Shown here in pieces: positions 1 through 5,859 of a stretch of DNA of 12,880 nt. Below the pieces are notes generated by a model. It was given only the letters and a program-made list of their open reading frames with translations, was not told the origin of the DNA and searched no databases. Within the stretch, counting starts at the first letter, position 1. The number at the start of each line of letters is the position of its first letter. The DNA is from CAYPEL01 sp964409635 (GTDB lineage Bacteria; Pseudomonadota; Gammaproteobacteria; DSM-19610), in the NCBI GenBank assembly GCA_964409635.1, contig CAYPEL010000078.1, forward strand, positions 1-12,880, read 5' to 3'. A program made the position numbers and the translations under genes.

Positions 1-258
1 AGCCAGGGCTGCCGCTGCTTCTTCAGCGGCGTCCTCATCAGGCGTGACAGCATTATTGAGCAACAAGGTATCGGCATCGGGTGCAGTTTCATGTACCGCA
101 ATACCCATGTCATTGATCATACTGATGATGCCCTCGATCTGTTCTGGATCGACGATTTCATTGGGCAGGTGATCATTTACCTCGGCATAGGTCAGGAAGC
201 CCTGCTCCTTGCCTTTGGCGATCAACAGCTTGAGTTGTGACTGCTGGTCTTGGTTCAT
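1..258 (-). CDS. rpoD: RNA polymerase sigma factor RpoD (sigma-70), N-terminal part only
   Basis: The reading frame opens with an ATG at 258 and runs off the left edge without a stop, giving 86 codons. The protein starts MNQDQQSQLKLLIAKGKEQG and continues with FLTYAEVNDHLP, which is the region 1.1 pattern of housekeeping sigma-70. It ends in an acidic, Ala/Glu-rich stretch typical of the linker after region 1.1. In this family region 1.1 keeps free sigma from binding DNA; the -10 and -35 recognition regions lie outside the window. It is the last visible gene of the rpsU-yqeY-dnaG-rpoD operon, 114 bp after the dnaG stop. That spacer holds a promoter of its own. The only Shine-Dalgarno candidate is GGAG about 12 nt upstream, which is a long spacing. 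Confidence 0.95.
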   Translation of the reverse strand, partial: MNQDQQSQLKLLIAKGKEQGFLTYAEVNDHLPNEIVDPEQIEGIISMINDMGIAVHETAPDADTLLLNNAVTPDEDAAEEAAAALA

Positions 259-312
259 CAAGGTTAAATGCTCCGTTAGTAGCCTAACTGGCTGAAAAAA
301 AGTCAAACAACC

Positions 313-342
313 ATTATACCCTAATAATAGCAGTGCTGCTAA
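313..342 (-). promoter_or_regulatory. Candidate sigma-70 promoter for rpoD
   Basis: On the minus strand a perfect TATAAT (313-318) is preceded, 18 bp upstream, by TTAGCA (337-342, four of six consensus bases). Transcription would start near 306, giving a leader of about 50 nt before the rpoD ATG at 258. An internal promoter would let sigma factor be made independently of the upstream ribosomal gene, as is known for this operon in E. coli. The assignment is by eye. Confidence 0.5.
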
Positions 343-348
343 TATTAG
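321..348. repeat. 28-bp near-perfect palindrome at the rpoD promoter
   Basis: Two 13-base arms, 321-333 and 336-348, are separated by TG and match in 12 of 13 pairs; the one mismatch is A327/A342. The block starts 2 bp upstream of the rpoD TATAAT and covers the spacer and the putative -35. It could be an operator, or an RNA hairpin at the 3' end of dnaG. No T-run follows it directly on the minus strand (the nearest, seven T, is about 20 nt further on), so it is not a standard intrinsic terminator. Confidence 0.7.
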
Positions 349-372
349 CGAATAATAATCCGTTAAGTTGGT

Positions 373-2124
373 TTACGCCGATCCCTGCGGATTTTTTTGA
401 CGCCCTTTATGTAGCAGTTGCAGCTCTTTTTTCTGTTCCGCAGAAATGACATTCAGGGGGATTTCCTGGAGTTCTTCCATGCGCTGTTCAGCCCATTTAA
501 CATCGAGACGTTCCAGACAACCGATAAATTCCTTTTCCCAATCCTTTGCCGTTATTTCCAGGGCTGCCAGGCTGGCGAGGTGCTTTTCTTCACTGCGCCC
601 ACGCCAGTGTTCGAGTATTGTCCCGGTTTGGCTGCCTGGGCTTGTTTGCAACAGCTCAGTCAGCTCAATGAGTAGTTCGATACCCGCCAGATCCAGTGGT
701 TGCCAACGCGGTGGCATCGTAACCCGGCTAGCCAGGGAAGGCTGGTGCATCAGCAGGTGTATGGCGGATCTTACCACGGAGGGGCCATGCTCCGGTTTAG
801 ATACTGGTCTGCGTTGTTTGTTCCGGAGCGAAGCCTTATCCAGTATGCGCTGCCGAATTATCTGGTTGTCCAGGCGGGTGATACTGGCTAGACGGTTGAT
901 CATCATGTCGCGGAACAGGTCGTCTGGTAGTTTGAGCAGCAACGGTTTTGCTGTATCTGCCAAGCGGATCCGGCCATCACTAGAGCGGGTATCGACGCGC
1001 TGTTTCAGGCCTTCGTAGAAAAAATCAGAAAGTGGGGCAGACTGCTCAACCCGTTCGAGGAACGGTTGCTGGCCTTCCTTGCGTACCAGTGAGTCTGGAT
1101 CTTCGCCGTCTGGGATAAACAGGAAATGTGCCTCGCGTCCTTGGCGCATGACCGGCAATGCGTTCTCCAGTGCGCGCCAGGCGGCCTTGCGCCCGGCAGT
1201 ATCGCCATCGAAGCAAAAGATGACTTGCGGGACAACCCGAAACAGCCGTTCCAGGTGTTCCGCCGTGGTAGCTGTACCTAAGGTCGCGACGGCGTTATGG
1301 ATACCATGCTGGGCCAGTGCCACTACATCCATATAGCCTTCAACAACCAGTAACCTGTCCAGGTCACGCACCTGCTTTCGGGCTTCGTAGAGTCCGTATA
1401 GCTCCTGGCCTTTGTGAAAGACGGCGCTTTCCGGGCTATTCATGTACTTGGGTTTTTCGTCGCCCAGTACGCGTCCGCCAAAGCCGATAATCCGCCCGCG
1501 CCGGTCGCGGATCGGGAACATGATGCGTTCACGGAAGCGGTCGTAAAAGCCGCCATTTTCGCGTTCTACCAGCAATCCCAGTTCGTGGGCGGCTTGTTGA
1601 TTTGTAGATCCCAGTGAAGAAGTCAGGTTATCCCAGCCTGGGGGTGCGTAACCCATACCAAAGCGCGCGGCGATTTCACCGCTCAAACCCCGCTGCTTGA
1701 GATAGTCCACGGCCTGGCTGGCTTGCGGGTGTTTGCGTAACTGCTGTTGATAAAATTGGTCTGCCTGTTGCAGGATTTCAAAATAATCCGGCCCCTGCCT
1801 GGCAGGCTGTCGCTGCGTGCCCGCCTCGCGCGGTACGGATACTCCTACCTGGCGGGCCAGTTCTTCTACAGCGTCAGGAAACTCGAGGTGGTCGTATTCC
1901 ATCAGGAAGCCAATAGCGCTGCCATGTGCGCCGCAGCCAAAGCAGTGATAGAACTGTTTCGTCTGGCTGACAGTAAAAGAGGGGGTTTTCTCGTTATGGA
2001 ACGGGCAGCAGGCGCTAAAGTCGCGTCCGGCCTTTTTCAGGGGTACCCGGGCGTCGATGATTTCAACAATATCGGCGCGGTTGATAAGGTCGTCGATAAA
2101 ACTCTGTGGAATGTGGCCAGCCAT
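373..2124 (-). CDS. dnaG: DNA primase DnaG
   Basis: Synthesises RNA primers for Okazaki fragments at the replication fork, together with the DnaB helicase. At 583 residues it is full length (E. coli about 581). The N-terminal zinc-binding domain has ligands C40, H43, C61 and C64, the same positions as in E. coli. The catalytic core includes the TOPRIM motif VVEGYMDVVAL with E262 and the acidic pair D306/D308 in FDGDTAG. The C-terminal third is diverged, as expected for the DnaB-interacting domain. The ATG at 2124 begins MAGHIPQSFIDDLINRADIV, matching family N-termini; a second ATG 8 nt upstream is out of frame. No Shine-Dalgarno sequence is seen, and the left arm of the gap-flanking inverted repeat ends only 8 nt before the start codon. 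The ribosome-binding region is therefore supplied by repeat-derived or adjacent sequence. Confidence 0.98.
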   Translation of the reverse strand: MAGHIPQSFIDDLINRADIVEIIDARVPLKKAGRDFSACCPFHNEKTPSFTVSQTKQFYHCFGCGAHGSAIGFLMEYDHLEFPDAVEELARQVGVSVPREAGTQRQPARQGPDYFEILQQADQFYQQQLRKHPQASQAVDYLKQRGLSGEIAARFGMGYAPPGWDNLTSSLGSTNQQAAHELGLLVERENGGFYDRFRERIMFPIRDRRGRIIGFGGRVLGDEKPKYMNSPESAVFHKGQELYGLYEARKQVRDLDRLLVVEGYMDVVALAQHGIHNAVATLGTATTAEHLERLFRVVPQVIFCFDGDTAGRKAAWRALENALPVMRQGREAHFLFIPDGEDPDSLVRKEGQQPFLERVEQSAPLSDFFYEGLKQRVDTRSSDGRIRLADTAKPLLLKLPDDLFRDMMINRLASITRLDNQIIRQRILDKASLRNKQRRPVSKPEHGPSVVRSAIHLLMHQPSLASRVTMPPRWQPLDLAGIELLIELTELLQTSPGSQTGTILEHWRGRSEEKHLASLAALEITAKDWEKEFIGCLERLDVKWAEQRMEELQEIPLNVISAEQKKELQLLHKGRQKNPQGSA

Positions 2125-2132
2125 GTGGCCAT

Positions 2133-2149
2133 TTTAAAGGAAATTAAAA
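2133..2149. repeat. Left arm of a 17-bp inverted repeat bordering the assembly gap
   Basis: This 17-base sequence is the exact reverse complement of 2269-2285 on the other side of the N run. It ends 8 nt from the dnaG start codon and abuts the Ns directly. The pair looks like the two ends of one repeat element whose middle was not assembled. Confidence 0.8.
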
Positions 2150-2249
2150 NNNNNNNNNNNNNNNNNNNNNNNNNNNNNNNNNNNNNNNNNNNNNNNNNNN
2201 NNNNNNNNNNNNNNNNNNNNNNNNNNNNNNNNNNNNNNNNNNNNNNNNN
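2150..2249. other. Assembly gap of 100 N between yqeY and dnaG
   Basis: Exactly 100 N, the usual placeholder length for a gap of unknown size. Matching inverted arms touch or closely flank both edges, so the missing sequence is most likely a repeat element or short mobile element rather than a conserved gene. Whether it contains a coding sequence cannot be told. Confidence 0.97.
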
Positions 2250-2285
2250 AAAAAAGGGATCTGACCCCTTTTAATTTCCTTTAAA
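2250..2285. repeat. Right end of the gap-flanking repeat, with a GGGATCTGACCCC core
   Basis: The arm at 2269-2285 pairs with 2133-2149. Inside it, nearer the gap, 2252-2272 reads AAAAGGGATCTGACCCCTTTT, cited here by position with its key bases GGG and CCCC. On the minus strand this is a weak hairpin (7-bp stem, only three G-C pairs) followed by a run of T, which resembles a poor intrinsic terminator oriented toward dnaG. From memory, GGGGTCAGATCCC-type ends next to TTTAATTT recur as REP/MITE-like repeats in proteobacterial genomes; this was not checked by search. The repeat ends one base before the yqeY stop codon. Confidence 0.7.
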
Positions 2286-2286
2286 T

Positions 2287-2730
2287 TCAGCCGAGGCGGC
2301 TTTTTATGCGTCCGCTGACTGCGCCCATATCGGCGCGGCCCTGCATTTTGGGCTTGAGGAGGCCCATCACTTTTCCCATATCCTTAATTGACCTGGCTCC
2401 AGTTGCCTGTAAAGCCTCATCAATCAGGGCATCAATTGCGGCATCATCGAGTTGTTCGGGCAAATAGGATTTGATCAGTTCCAGCTCGAAGTTCTCTTGG
2501 TTGGACAAATCGGTGCGGCCAGCCTTGGTGAATTGTTCGATGGATTCACGGCGCTGCTTGGCCATTTTGTCGAGCACGGTGAGTATCTGGTCATCGTCAA
2601 GCTCAATACGCTCATCCACTTCGCGCTGTTTTATCGCGGCCAGGATTAGGCGGATTAGACCCAGCCGTGGCTTGTCGCCACTGCGCAGGGTGTCTTTCAT
2701 ATCCTGTTGAATACGGTTCTTGAGTGACAT
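2287..2730 (-). CDS. yqeY: GatB/YqeY domain protein
   Basis: A 147-residue protein of the YqeY family, a small all-helical protein resembling the C-terminal, tRNA-contacting domain of the GatB amidotransferase subunit. Its cellular role is not settled. Recognition rests on the N-terminal block MSLKNRIQQDMKDTLRSGDK, the middle IEQFTKAGRTDL and the stretch LPEQLDDAAIDALIDEAL. The end, GKVMGLLKPKMQGRADM, is the family's usual C-terminal signature. The ATG at 2730 lies 21 bp after the rpsU stop, so the two are almost certainly co-transcribed. No clear Shine-Dalgarno sequence precedes it. Its place between rpsU and dnaG is common in proteobacteria outside the enterics. The stop codon directly borders the repeat that surrounds the assembly gap. 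Confidence 0.95.
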   Translation of the reverse strand: MSLKNRIQQDMKDTLRSGDKPRLGLIRLILAAIKQREVDERIELDDDQILTVLDKMAKQRRESIEQFTKAGRTDLSNQENFELELIKSYLPEQLDDAAIDALIDEALQATGARSIKDMGKVMGLLKPKMQGRADMGAVSGRIKSRLG

Positions 2731-2751
2731 GCGGTGAACCGTTAGCTGATG

Positions 2752-2967
2752 TTAGTACAGGCGGGTACGGCGGGCGTTGTCGCGAAAAGTCTTTTTCATG
2801 GTGCGCTTGACGGCAGCGGCTTGCTTGCGCTTACGTTCCTGGGTGGGCTTTTCGTAAAATTCGCGGCGGCGGACTTCTGACAAAATGCCGGCTTTTTCAC
2901 AAGAGCGCTTGAAACGGCGCATGGCGACTTCAAAGGGTTCGTTCTCTCGAACTCGTACATTAGGCAT
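2752..2967 (-). CDS. rpsU: 30S ribosomal protein S21
   Basis: S21 is a small basic protein of the 30S platform, near the 3' end of 16S rRNA, that helps initiation on natural mRNAs. The 71-residue length equals that of E. coli. The sequence carries VRENEPFEVAMRRFKRSCEK, then RRREFYEKPTQERKRK, and ends NARRTRLY, which are near-identical family blocks. The ATG at 2967 is chosen over longer in-frame starts because the family begins MP-x-V-x-VRENEPF. A GAGG Shine-Dalgarno lies 9 nt upstream. It is the first gene of the leftward rpsU-yqeY-dnaG-rpoD operon and diverges from tsaD across 120 bp. Confidence 0.98.
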   Translation of the reverse strand: MPNVRVRENEPFEVAMRRFKRSCEKAGILSEVRRREFYEKPTQERKRKQAAAVKRTMKKTFRDNARRTRLY

Positions 2968-3005
2968 ACAGCCAAACCTCAAAATGATTCCAAAAAGGGC
3001 CGCAA

Positions 3006-3034
3006 AGTGTAGCAGCGACTGGTTTAAAGGTAAA
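3006..3034 (-). promoter_or_regulatory. Candidate promoter of the rpsU-dnaG-rpoD operon
   Basis: On the minus strand TTTACC (3029-3034) is followed after exactly 17 bp by TACACT (3006-3011), with TGC just before it, giving an extended -10. Transcription would begin near 2999, leaving a leader of about 32 nt that contains the GAGG ribosome-binding site. The match is good but was made by eye. Confidence 0.5.
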
Positions 3035-3053
3035 ATATTTGCCCACATTAGTC

Positions 3054-3081
3054 TTGCAAGCAAGTGCCGGGGCCGTACCAT
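3054..3081 (+). promoter_or_regulatory. Candidate promoter of tsaD
   Basis: TTGCAA (3054-3059), a 16-bp spacer and TACCAT (3076-3081). The -10 ends 6 nt before the tsaD ATG at 3088, so the expected start of transcription falls on or beside the start codon. Combined with the lack of a Shine-Dalgarno sequence, this suggests a leaderless or nearly leaderless mRNA. The -10 match is only four of six. Confidence 0.35.
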
Positions 3082-3087
3082 AGCGGC

Positions 3088-4107
3088 ATGCGTGTTCTGG
3101 GTATTGAGTCTTCCTGCGACGAAACCGGTGTTGCCCTGTTCGATACCGAACGCGGGCTGGAGGCGCATGTGCTGCACAGCCAGATTGATTTACACGCCGA
3201 ATACGGGGGTGTGGTACCCGAGCTGGCATCGCGTGACCATATCCGCAAAATCCTGCCGCTTACACGTCAACTGCTTGAAGAAGCTGATATTTCCCGATCT
3301 GATATCGATGCGGTGGCCTACACGGCGGGTCCAGGATTAATCGGGGCATTATTTGTTGGCGCCTGTGTCGGCCGTAGCCTGGCCTGGGGGCTGGGCGTGC
3401 CCGCCATCGGTGTGCACCATATGGAAGGCCATTTATTAGCGCCGATGTTGGATAACCCGACACCGGAATTCCCCTTTGTGGCCTTGCTGGTGTCGGGTGG
3501 TCACACCTTGCTGGTGGAGGTAAAAGCGGTGGGTGAATACCGGATTCTTGGCGACACGCTGGATGATGCGGCGGGTGAGGCGTTTGATAAAACCGCCAAG
3601 TTACTGGGTCTGGATTATCCCGGCGGACCCGCGGTGGCCAAGCTGGCGCGCGCCGGGGATCCGGGCCGGTTCCGGTTCCCGCGCCCGATGACGGATCGGC
3701 CGGGGCTGGATTTCAGTTTCAGTGGCCTGAAAACCTTTACCCTGACCACCGCCAATGCACAGGGTTCTGACCCCCAGACCAAAGCTGATATTGCGCGCGC
3801 ATTTGAAGAGGCGGTGGCCGATACCTTGGTAATCAAGTGCCGCCGCGCATTGCAGCAGACCGGCTATCAACGCCTGGTCATTGCCGGGGGTGTCGGTGCG
3901 AATCAGCGCTTGCGTAGCTGGTTGGACGCTATGGCTCAGGAATCTAGCTGGCAGGTATTTTATCCACGACTGGAATTTTGTACTGATAATGGTGCGATGA
4001 TTGCCTACGCGGGCGCCTGCCGTCTGCAGGCCGGGATGGCCGATGATCTGGCTATCAAGGTGCAGCCGCGCTGGTCACTGGAAACATTGGCGCCGCTTAG
4101 GGCTTGA
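3088..4107 (+). CDS. tsaD: tRNA N6-threonylcarbamoyladenosine transferase TsaD
   Basis: Transfers the threonylcarbamoyl group from threonylcarbamoyl-AMP to A37 of ANN-decoding tRNAs, working with TsaB and TsaE in the cytoplasm. The 339-residue protein opens MRVLGIESSCDETGVALFD, the family N-terminus. It has the metal-binding HHMEGH with H111 and H115, the nucleotide-binding FSFSGLKT and AGGVGAN segments, and D300 in CTDNGAM. These positions agree with E. coli. An in-frame GTG at 3064 would add eight residues (MPGPYHSG) with no counterpart in the family, so the ATG at 3088 is preferred. No Shine-Dalgarno is visible. It diverges from rpsU, and its 3' end overlaps the convergent plsY by 11 bp. 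Confidence 0.98.
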   Translation: MRVLGIESSCDETGVALFDTERGLEAHVLHSQIDLHAEYGGVVPELASRDHIRKILPLTRQLLEEADISRSDIDAVAYTAGPGLIGALFVGACVGRSLAWGLGVPAIGVHHMEGHLLAPMLDNPTPEFPFVALLVSGGHTLLVEVKAVGEYRILGDTLDDAAGEAFDKTAKLLGLDYPGGPAVAKLARAGDPGRFRFPRPMTDRPGLDFSFSGLKTFTLTTANAQGSDPQTKADIARAFEEAVADTLVIKCRRALQQTGYQRLVIAGGVGANQRLRSWLDAMAQESSWQVFYPRLEFCTDNGAMIAYAGACRLQAGMADDLAIKVQPRWSLETLAPLRA

Positions 4108-4684
4108 TCCGGCCTTCAGTGCCGTCGAGCAGATTTTTAATATTAGAACGGTGCCGCCAGAATAGCAGACTGGCCATAAACAGCATGGCGATCAGCAGTG
4201 GTTGTTCCGGTTTTAGCAGCCATATATAGAGTGGGGTGATGAGGATTGCCAGCAGTGCCGCCAGGGATGAAATTTTGGTTGCGTAGGCGACCACCAGCCA
4301 GGTGGCGATGGTCAGTAAGCCGACCGGCCAGTGTAGACCCAGCAGTACGCCCAGTGCCGTGGCAACGCCTTTGCCGCCACGAAAACCGAAAAACACTGGG
4401 TAAAGATGGCCTAGGAATGCGGCGACGGCAACCAGCGACTGGATCAGGATATCGGCGTTTAGTGTGCGTGCAATCAATACCGGGATCAGGCCTTTGAGCA
4501 TGTCACCCGCCAGCGTGGCAGCGGCTGCTTTTTTGCCGCCGATCCGCATGACATTGGTTGCGCCTGGATTACCCGAGCCTTCGCCGCGTGGGTCAGGCAG
4601 GCCTAAGATCCGGCAAATAATGATGGCCGAAGACAGGCTGCCAAATAGGTAACCGGCTGCGACGAGCAGAATATTTGTAATCAT
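4097..4684 (-). CDS. plsY: Acyl-phosphate:glycerol-3-phosphate acyltransferase PlsY
   Basis: An integral inner-membrane enzyme that makes lysophosphatidic acid from acyl-phosphate and glycerol-3-phosphate, the first step of phospholipid synthesis, acting with PlsX. The 195 residues contain several hydrophobic segments, consistent with the family's multi-span fold. The conserved loops are GSGNPGATN (residues 36-44) and GHLYPVFFGFRGGKGVAT (92-109). The ATG at 4684 begins MITNILLVAAGYLFGSLSSA, so the first membrane segment starts at once, as usual. There is no Shine-Dalgarno. It converges on tsaD with overlapping stop regions (4097-4107) and no room for a terminator between them. tsaD next to plsY is a frequent arrangement in proteobacteria. 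Confidence 0.97.
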   Translation of the reverse strand: MITNILLVAAGYLFGSLSSAIIICRILGLPDPRGEGSGNPGATNVMRIGGKKAAAATLAGDMLKGLIPVLIARTLNADILIQSLVAVAAFLGHLYPVFFGFRGGKGVATALGVLLGLHWPVGLLTIATWLVVAYATKISSLAALLAILITPLYIWLLKPEQPLLIAMLFMASLLFWRHRSNIKNLLDGTEGRIKP

Positions 4685-4690
4685 CAGTCT

Positions 4691-4719
4691 ATTGGAAGGC
4701 TTTGCGCGTAACAGGTCAA
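4691..4719 (-). promoter_or_regulatory. Candidate promoter of plsY
   Basis: On the minus strand TTGACC (4714-4719, five of six) and TCCAAT (4691-4696, four of six) are 17 bp apart. The -10 ends 6 nt before the plsY ATG, the same geometry as at tsaD, again with no Shine-Dalgarno. Upstream, 4760-4772 is a small perfect palindrome (GTGTA-AAA-TACAC) that could be a second -10 or an operator; nothing decides which. Confidence 0.35.
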
Positions 4720-4852
4720 GCGGGCTAAGTCGCTTTGATCGCAGTGAGATAACTTCTTGGTGTAAAATACACGTTTGGTGTTTTTCGGCAATGTATCTAA
4801 GGAATCTTTGTTTTATTCGTGTACTTTGTCATCGTACGACAGTACAAGCACG

Positions 4853-4864
4853 GTAGGAGCGGTC
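4853..4864 (+). repeat. Start of a REP-like repeat cut by the assembly gap
   Basis: GTAGGAGCGGTC runs directly into the Ns. From memory this matches the 5' end of a common gammaproteobacterial REP family (GTAGGAGCGG, a variable stem, then CCGCGA), well known in Pseudomonas and Xanthomonas. The second half of the palindrome would lie in the gap. The right flank shows no trace of it. Confidence 0.55.
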
Positions 4865-4964
4865 NNNNNNNNNNNNNNNNNNNNNNNNNNNNNNNNNNNN
4901 NNNNNNNNNNNNNNNNNNNNNNNNNNNNNNNNNNNNNNNNNNNNNNNNNNNNNNNNNNNNNNNN
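4865..4964. other. Assembly gap of 100 N between plsY and folB
   Basis: Exactly 100 N, so the true length is unknown. The surrounding 4685-5016 interval (332 bp including the Ns) holds no convincing gene: a 21-codon frame at 4791 has no ribosome-binding site and no coding character. It does contain candidate promoters for plsY and folB and the REP-like edge at 4853. Confidence 0.97.
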
Positions 4965-4969
4965 TCCTC

Positions 4970-4998
4970 TTGAATAAATCATGGGTTCACAAAATAGT
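4970..4998 (+). promoter_or_regulatory. Candidate promoter of the folB-folK cluster
   Basis: TTGAAT (4970-4975) and AATAGT (4993-4998) are separated by 17 bp, each matching four of six consensus bases. Transcription would start near 5005, only about 12 nt before the folB GTG. The match is weak, and a stronger promoter could lie in the adjacent gap. Confidence 0.3.
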
Positions 4999-5016
4999 AA
5001 TATGGAAATTTAAAAA

Positions 5017-5373
5017 GTGGATATTGTTTTCATAAAAGACCTGCGGGTAGAGACTGTTATTGGTCTCTATGACTGGGAACGTAAAATCAAACAAATTTTG
5101 CGCATTGATCTGGAAATGGCTTGTGATACATCACGGGCTGCAAAAACAGAAGCTATCGAAGATGCGCTGGACTACAAGGCAGTATCTGATTGTCTTAAAA
5201 AGCTGGCTGCAGAGAATGAAGTGAAACTGGTGGAGACGCTGGCAGAACGCATGGCAGAAACTGTTATGCAGGATTTTAAGGTGCCCTGGGTGAAACTGAA
5301 GCTGGATAAGGCGGGTGCTGTCGCTGGCGCCGCTGGCGTGGGTGTCGTCATTGAACGTGGCGAACGGGTCTGA
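5017..5373 (+). CDS. folB: Dihydroneopterin aldolase FolB
   Basis: Converts 7,8-dihydroneopterin to 6-hydroxymethyl-7,8-dihydropterin and glycolaldehyde in folate synthesis. At 118 residues it is full length. Family landmarks are VETVIGLYDWERKIKQ (E21 and neighbours at the pterin site), DYKAVSD, LVETLAERMAE and the C-terminal VKLKLDKAGAV. Within that last motif K98 fits the catalytic lysine (K100 in E. coli). The start is a GTG: the nearest upstream ATG (5002) runs into a stop within four codons, and the family begins MDIVFI-like. A poor GGA lies about 10 nt upstream. It is the first gene of a rightward cluster, and its stop is 3 bp before folK, whose product uses its reaction product. Confidence 0.96.
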   Translation: MDIVFIKDLRVETVIGLYDWERKIKQILRIDLEMACDTSRAAKTEAIEDALDYKAVSDCLKKLAAENEVKLVETLAERMAETVMQDFKVPWVKLKLDKAGAVAGAAGVGVVIERGERV

Positions 5374-5376
5374 GCT

Positions 5377-5859
5377 ATGGCATACGTATACATCAGTATA
5401 GGCAGCAATGTAGACCGCGAATATAACATTCGCTCAGCGCTGGATGCCCTTGAGCAGGCATTTTCCTCGCTGGAACGATCGGCCGTTTACGAAACTCAAG
5501 CCGTGGGTTTCGAAGGCCAGCCGTTCTACAATCTGGTGGTTGGATTCGAAACCACGCAGGAACCGTTAATACTGGTTGAAACACTGCGCGCAATTGAAAA
5601 CGATCACGGCCGCGAACGTAAAGAAAAACGCTTCAGTGACCGAACCCTGGATCTTGATTTGCTGTTATATGACGATGATATTATTGAGCAGGGCAAGTTG
5701 AAATTGCCGCGCGACGAAATACTTAAATATGCTTTTGTGTTAGGGCCACTGGCAGAAATTGCCGGTCACAAAATACACCCGGTCGAACATCAGAGTTACT
5801 ATGATTTATGGGGTAGCTTTGATGACAGTGGGCAGCCAATGTCGCCCACAGAATTTTGA
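5377..5859 (+). CDS. folK: 2-amino-4-hydroxy-6-hydroxymethyldihydropteridine pyrophosphokinase FolK
   Basis: Transfers pyrophosphate from ATP to 6-hydroxymethyl-7,8-dihydropterin, the step after FolB in folate synthesis. The 160 residues match the family (E. coli 159). Visible motifs are YISIGSN at the start, FYNLVVGFET in the pterin pocket, and the HPPK signature RFSDRTLDLDLLLYD. In the signature R89, D92 and D94 supply nucleotide and magnesium contacts. The ATG at 5377 follows the folB stop by 3 bp with no separate ribosome-binding site, so translation is probably coupled. Its TGA overlaps the TTG start of the next gene by 4 bp. Confidence 0.97.
   Translation: MAYVYISIGSNVDREYNIRSALDALEQAFSSLERSAVYETQAVGFEGQPFYNLVVGFETTQEPLILVETLRAIENDHGRERKEKRFSDRTLDLDLLLYDDDIIEQGKLKLPRDEILKYAFVLGPLAEIAGHKIHPVEHQSYYDLWGSFDDSGQPMSPTEF

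Noticed and set aside
294..300. T7 run on the minus strand as an intrinsic terminator with the 321-348 palindrome
   Set aside because: The run begins about 20 nt after the stem, with the TATAAT between them; intrinsic terminators need the T-run directly after the hairpin.
446..1018. 190-codon open frame antisense to dnaG
   Set aside because: It lies wholly inside a well-conserved gene, is rich in Arg and Ser as expected for an antisense shadow, and has no ribosome-binding site.
3064..3087. In-frame GTG start extending tsaD by eight residues
   Set aside because: TsaD proteins begin at MRVLGIE; the extension would also overlap the candidate -10 and has no ribosome-binding site.
2968..3177. 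Longer in-frame starts extending rpsU by up to 70 residues
   Set aside because: S21 is 71 residues with a near-invariant N-terminus. The extension would run across the divergent promoter region into tsaD.
3764..3777. GGTTCTGACCCCC inside tsaD resembles the repeat core next to the first gap
   Set aside because: It encodes conserved-length TsaD sequence, lacks the flanking TTTAATTT arms and any pairing arm, so the likeness is chance.
4791..4856. 21-codon frame in the plsY-folB spacer (MYLRNLCFIRV...)
   Set aside because: No Shine-Dalgarno, odd composition, and it stops inside the REP-like edge; not a supportable gene.
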